Shown: one piece after another, positions 58,452 through 58,746 of the stretch
Layout of the letters: every line of letters begins with the position of its first letter
Numbering within the stretch: the first letter of the stretch is position 1
Assembly: GCA_025357835.1 (NCBI GenBank)
Contig: JANYLM010000082.1
Location: 1 to 58,746 of the forward strand
Length of the DNA stretch: 58,746 nucleotides
Direction of reading: 5' to 3'
DNA from: Gammaproteobacteria bacterium
GTDB taxonomy: Bacteria; Pseudomonadota; Gammaproteobacteria; Steroidobacterales; Steroidobacteraceae
Notes under the pieces: generated by a model
The model's input: only the letters and a program-made list of their open reading frames with translations
Database searches by the model: none
What the model was told of the DNA's origin: nothing
Made by a program: the position numbers and the translations under genes

Positions 58452-58746
58452 TCACGGCACTACGGTCATAAATAGGTAAACGACAAAAACCGTGAGCAGT
58501 ACCACCCCATGAAGGATGATGGTGCGCCCAGTTCGCAGTACCAGCACCGCCACGAACAGCGAGAGCATGAGTAGCAGCGAGGATTTGGAGTCTATCCCCA
58601 GGCGCAGATGGGAATTCGTGTAGAGCGATAGGAAGCTGACCGCGGGAATGGTCAATCCTATGCTGGCAAGGGCCGATCCCAGCGCAAGATTGAGGCTGGT
58701 TTGCAAGCGATTCGCGCGCGCCGCCCGCAGCGCCGCCAGCGCCTCG
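58452..58746 (-). CDS. chaA: Calcium/proton antiporter (ChaA-like), partial at the right edge
   Basis: The frame is open to the edge and ends at 58452, giving the last 97 residues. The stretch NRLQTSLNLALGSALASIGLTIPAV and the two following helices (LLLMLSLFVAVLVLRTGRTII, then VVLLTVFVVYLFMTVVP) match the C-terminal CaCA domain of ChaA/YrbG-type exchangers, which expel Ca2+ (or Na+/K+) in exchange for protons. The rest lies outside the window. Confidence 0.85.
   Translation of the reverse strand, partial: EALAALRAARANRLQTSLNLALGSALASIGLTIPAVSFLSLYTNSHLRLGIDSKSSLLLMLSLFVAVLVLRTGRTIILHGVVLLTVFVVYLFMTVVP

Noticed and set aside
1-58746. Search for CRISPR arrays, tRNA, rRNA, insertion sequences, att sites and phage genes
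   Set aside because: I saw no regularly spaced repeats, cloverleaf sequences, transposase or integrase motifs by eye; a proper scan could still find a small RNA.

Overview
The window is high-GC, gene-dense DNA with short spacers and many overlapping start/stop codons. It looks chromosomal and proteobacterial. The AceK/AceA pair, CbpA/CbpM, the NodT-type RND export operon, OprB-like and other outer-membrane proteins, and many PAS kinases and GGDEF proteins suggest a free-living gammaproteobacterium, perhaps near the Steroidobacter/Nevskia/Xanthomonas side. This placement is an inference from gene content, not a phylogeny. I see no tRNA, rRNA, CRISPR array, transposase or phage gene.

Layout. 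0-6.2 kb (minus): cbpA-cbpM chaperone pair, a coupled trio (MDR oxidoreductase, nnr, cls), a VIT-family protein and a PLDc_N peptide. 6.2-9.7 kb: an oxidoreductase remnant, a GT-C-like membrane protein and a diguanylate cyclase. 9.9-16.1 kb: lytic transglycosylase, exported RidA, a two-gene histidine-kinase operon and a rhomboid protease. 16.1-19.1 kb (minus): yidB, mscL, a DUF4197 protein and an OprB-like porin. 19.1-24.6 kb: dmeR-dmeF metal-efflux operon, a truncated eRF1-like gene and the ackA-xfp phosphoketolase shunt. 24.7-32 kb: a broken outer-membrane gene, then a TetR-controlled RND tripartite pump. 31.8-36.8 kb: the most unusual segment, with an MFS carrier, a phytanoyl-CoA-dioxygenase-like protein, an exported histidine-ammonia-lyase-like protein lacking the Ala-Ser-Gly MIO triad, and a HutC-like regulator. 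36.8-41.5 kb: aceA-aceK with a divergent XRE/ScfR-type regulator. 41.5-52 kb: a small beta-rich protein, hybrid kinase, bacterioferritin and phosphoglycolate phosphatase remnants, xth, an alpha/beta hydrolase, a TPR-GGDEF protein and a five-PAS kinase. 52-58.7 kb: a 2OG oxygenase coupled to an Ada-like protein, a polyamine-type ABC operon, a HAD phosphatase and the end of a ChaA-like antiporter.

How parts fit. Phosphoketolase plus acetate kinase turns sugar phosphates into acetate and ATP. The glyoxylate enzymes with AceK and their regulator would handle growth on C2 units, so two acetate-related modules lie in one window. Signalling is dense: four histidine kinases (two of them hybrids) and two diguanylate cyclases, with no stand-alone response regulator for the NarL-type kinases.

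At least five gene remnants (FAD oxidoreductase tail, eRF1-like, outer-membrane protein, bacterioferritin, phosphoglycolate phosphatase) show ongoing gene loss. The best candidate for an undescribed system is the 31.8-36.8 kb cluster: an exported ammonia-lyase fold that cannot form the usual electrophilic cofactor, next to an Fe/2OG oxygenase, a carrier and a urocanate-type (HutC) regulator.
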